In this document: piece by piece, positions 62,663 through 64,000 of the stretch
Layout: every line of letters starts with the position of its first letter
Numbering within the stretch: position 1 is the stretch's first letter
Assembly (NCBI RefSeq): GCF_902833145.1
Contig: NZ_CADFEN010000001.1
Coordinates: 497,994-561,993, forward strand
Direction: 5' to 3'
Length of the DNA: 64,000 bases
Source: Burkholderia sp. BCC0506
GTDB lineage: Bacteria; Pseudomonadota; Gammaproteobacteria; Burkholderiales; Burkholderiaceae
Made by a program: the position numbers and the translations under genes
The notes under the pieces: generated by a model
Databases searched by the model: none
Told to the model about the DNA's origin: nothing
The model's input: only the letters and a program-made list of their open reading frames with translations

Positions 62663-62793
62663 TGTCGTCTCCCATGAGAAGGGGCGCTATTCTAACGCCC
62701 CGCGAGGGTCCACCGAAAATCGAGGCCGTTCGCTTCTCCAGCACATCCACGGACCCGGCGAGGTCACCGTATCTCGAGCGGATCGCAGCGATG

Positions 62794-64000
62794 TCACACT
62801 TCGGACAGCACCTGATGCGCCGCGCGAACGACCGCATCGACCGTAATGTCGAACTTGTCGTAGACGTCCTTGATTTTTCCGGACTCGCCGAAGCCGTGCA
62901 TTCCGACGAACCGGCCTGCCGGTCCGATGTAGCGCTCCCATCCCAGTTCGACCGCTGCCTCGACCGCGACTCTCGCCGGCGAGGTGCCCAGCACGGCCCG
63001 TTGGTAATCGCGCGGCTGCTGCTCGAAGAGCAGGCGGCACGGCATCGATACCACGGTCGTCGGCACGCCTTCCTGCTGCAGGATGTCGCGCGCCTGGACG
63101 GCGAGGTCGACCTCCGAACCTGTCGCGATCAGCGTGAGTTGGCGCGGTCCGCCATCCGCCTCCCGCAAGATATAGGCGCCCCGCGCCGACTTGTTTTCGT
63201 TTCCCGGCTCGTTGCGCAGCAGCGGCACCGGCTGGCGCGACAATGCGAGGAGTGCGGCCCTGCGGGGCTGTTCGAGAATCAGCTCCCAGCACTCTGCCGT
63301 TTCGACCGGATCGGCCGGCCGATAGACGGCGAGTTGGGGAATGGCCCGAAGGGCGGCCAGGTGTTCGACGGGTTGATGGGTCGGGCCGTCTTCGCCGAGA
63401 CCGATGGAATCGTGCGTCATCACGAAGATGGATCGCACCCGCATCATCGCGCTCAGCCGGATCGCCGGTCGGCAGTAGTCCGAAAAACAAAGGAAGGTGC
63501 CACCGTACGGAATGAGGCCTCCATGAAGGGCGATGCCGTTCATGGCCGCGGCCATGCCGTGTTCGCGAACGCCGTAGTGGAGGTATGAACCTTTGAACCG
63601 GCCGGGCTCGATCGCGATCTGGTTCTTCGTCCTCGTATTGTTGGACTGCGTCAGATCCGCCGAGCCGCCCAGCAATTCCGGAATCGCGTCGACGAGATGA
63701 TCGAGCACCGCACCGCTGGCCTTGCGGGTGGCCATTGCACTGCCACTGGCAATGAACGCCTGCCGTGCCGCCGCGATTGCTGCCCTCCAGTTATCCGGAA
63801 GCTTTCCGGCATTGCGCCGGTCGAATTCGGTGCGCAGCGCCTGCGGCGCCCGGCGGACACGCTCGTCCCACGCGAGTCTCGTCTTGCGGCCGCGCGCGCC
63901 GATCTCCCGCCATGCTTTCAGCAAGTCATCCGGGATTTCGAACGGCGGCGAATGCCAATCGAGGGCCTGGCGTGCGCCCGCGATTTCATCCTCGCCCGGG
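62794..64000 (-). CDS. tkt: classical transketolase, 5' end outside window
   Basis: About 402 C-terminal residues are visible; the gene enters from the right edge. The visible part starts in the linker (LDWHSPPFEIPDDLLKAW). The pyrimidine domain has the ThDP-activating Glu in GVREHGMAAAMNGIALHGG and TFLCFSDYCRPAIRLSAMM, then THDSIGLGEDGPTHQPVEHLAALRAIP with the catalytic His; the C-domain begins near LIATGSEVDLAVQARDIL. This is the one-chain TktA type, unlike the split enzyme at 38.8 kb. It transfers two-carbon units between sugar phosphates. Downstream lies the hypothetical gene, 131 bases away. Confidence 0.92.
   Translation of the reverse strand, partial: PGEDEIAGARQALDWHSPPFEIPDDLLKAWREIGARGRKTRLAWDERVRRAPQALRTEFDRRNAGKLPDNWRAAIAAARQAFIASGSAMATRKASGAVLDHLVDAIPELLGGSADLTQSNNTRTKNQIAIEPGRFKGSYLHYGVREHGMAAAMNGIALHGGLIPYGGTFLCFSDYCRPAIRLSAMMRVRSIFVMTHDSIGLGEDGPTHQPVEHLAALRAIPQLAVYRPADPVETAECWELILEQPRRAALLALSRQPVPLLRNEPGNENKSARGAYILREADGGPRQLTLIATGSEVDLAVQARDILQQEGVPTTVVSMPCRLLFEQQPRDYQRAVLGTSPARVAVEAAVELGWERYIGPAGRFVGMHGFGESGKIKDVYDKFDITVDAVVRAAHQVLSEV

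Overview
The window looks like part of a secondary replicon of a Burkholderia (Burkholderia cepacia complex-like) betaproteobacterium. Almost all of it is very GC-rich with strong GC3 bias, which opens long antisense frames over most real genes. The gene content is typical of that group: LysR, AraC and GntR regulators, peptide-type and branched-chain-type ABC transporters, omega-transaminase and semialdehyde dehydrogenase pairs, tandem small heat-shock genes, a chemoreceptor and a diguanylate cyclase. No rRNA, tRNA, CRISPR array, insertion sequence or prophage was seen. Only the first 1.2 kb is clearly less GC-rich; it holds a truncated lipoprotein gene of unknown family and about 0.7 kb with no gene.

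Left part (1-11.9 kb): lipoprotein fragment, GpdQ-like metallophosphoesterase, GNAT acetyltransferase, HdeD-like membrane protein carrying an 18-bp in-frame tandem duplication, and a LuxR-type regulator with two degenerate HD-GYP-like modules. A minus-strand group follows: two-domain GNAT, GhrA-type reductase, class III aminotransferase, Lrp regulator and GabD-like dehydrogenase. A type II haloacid dehalogenase and a chemoreceptor with a sigma-28-like promoter come next.

14.3-26.7 kb is a coherent catabolic cluster on the plus strand: Tat-exported solute-binding protein, two permeases and a double-NBD ATPase, then two FAD-dependent amine oxidoreductases, a minimal AraC regulator, a bicupin, an aldehyde dehydrogenase and an M20 amidohydrolase. 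The likely logic is import of an amine or N-acyl amine, deacylation, oxidation to an aldehyde and then to an acid. The transaminase and semialdehyde dehydrogenase at 5-9 kb could continue that route. Two promoter regions of this cluster share a 19-bp motif and a common layout. The cluster ends in a C-terminal remnant of a second copy of the GNAT gene.

27-40.7 kb: NmrA-type reductase with divergent LysR, membrane diguanylate cyclase, citrate-type MFS carrier with an orphan binding protein, DctA carrier, two LysR genes, and an SDR/MFS/split-transketolase operon for an unidentified sugar or sugar acid.

40.8-51.7 kb reads leftward: a branched-chain-type ABC transporter operon ending in a DHA2 MFS gene, the dTDP-L-rhamnose operon rmlACDB (rmlA carries a 30-bp in-frame tandem duplication), and two hsp20 genes plus a small unknown gene. 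The hsp20 unit has a sigma-32-like promoter and a 12-bp hairpin that buries the first ribosome-binding site, a strong RNA-thermometer candidate.

52-60.7 kb reads rightward: ridA, dadA, an Asp/Glu-racemase family gene and a GntR regulator; a RhlC-like rhamnosyltransferase; then an oxidative L-rhamnose pathway (DHDPS-family aldolase, RhmD dehydratase, SDR dehydrogenase, RhaM mutarotase, COG3618-type lactonase). Genes to make, transfer and degrade L-rhamnose thus lie within about 18 kb. The right end has a divergent QOR2-like/HxlR pair with a 10-bp-arm palindrome, an unknown small protein, and the C-terminal two-thirds of a classical transketolase running off the edge.
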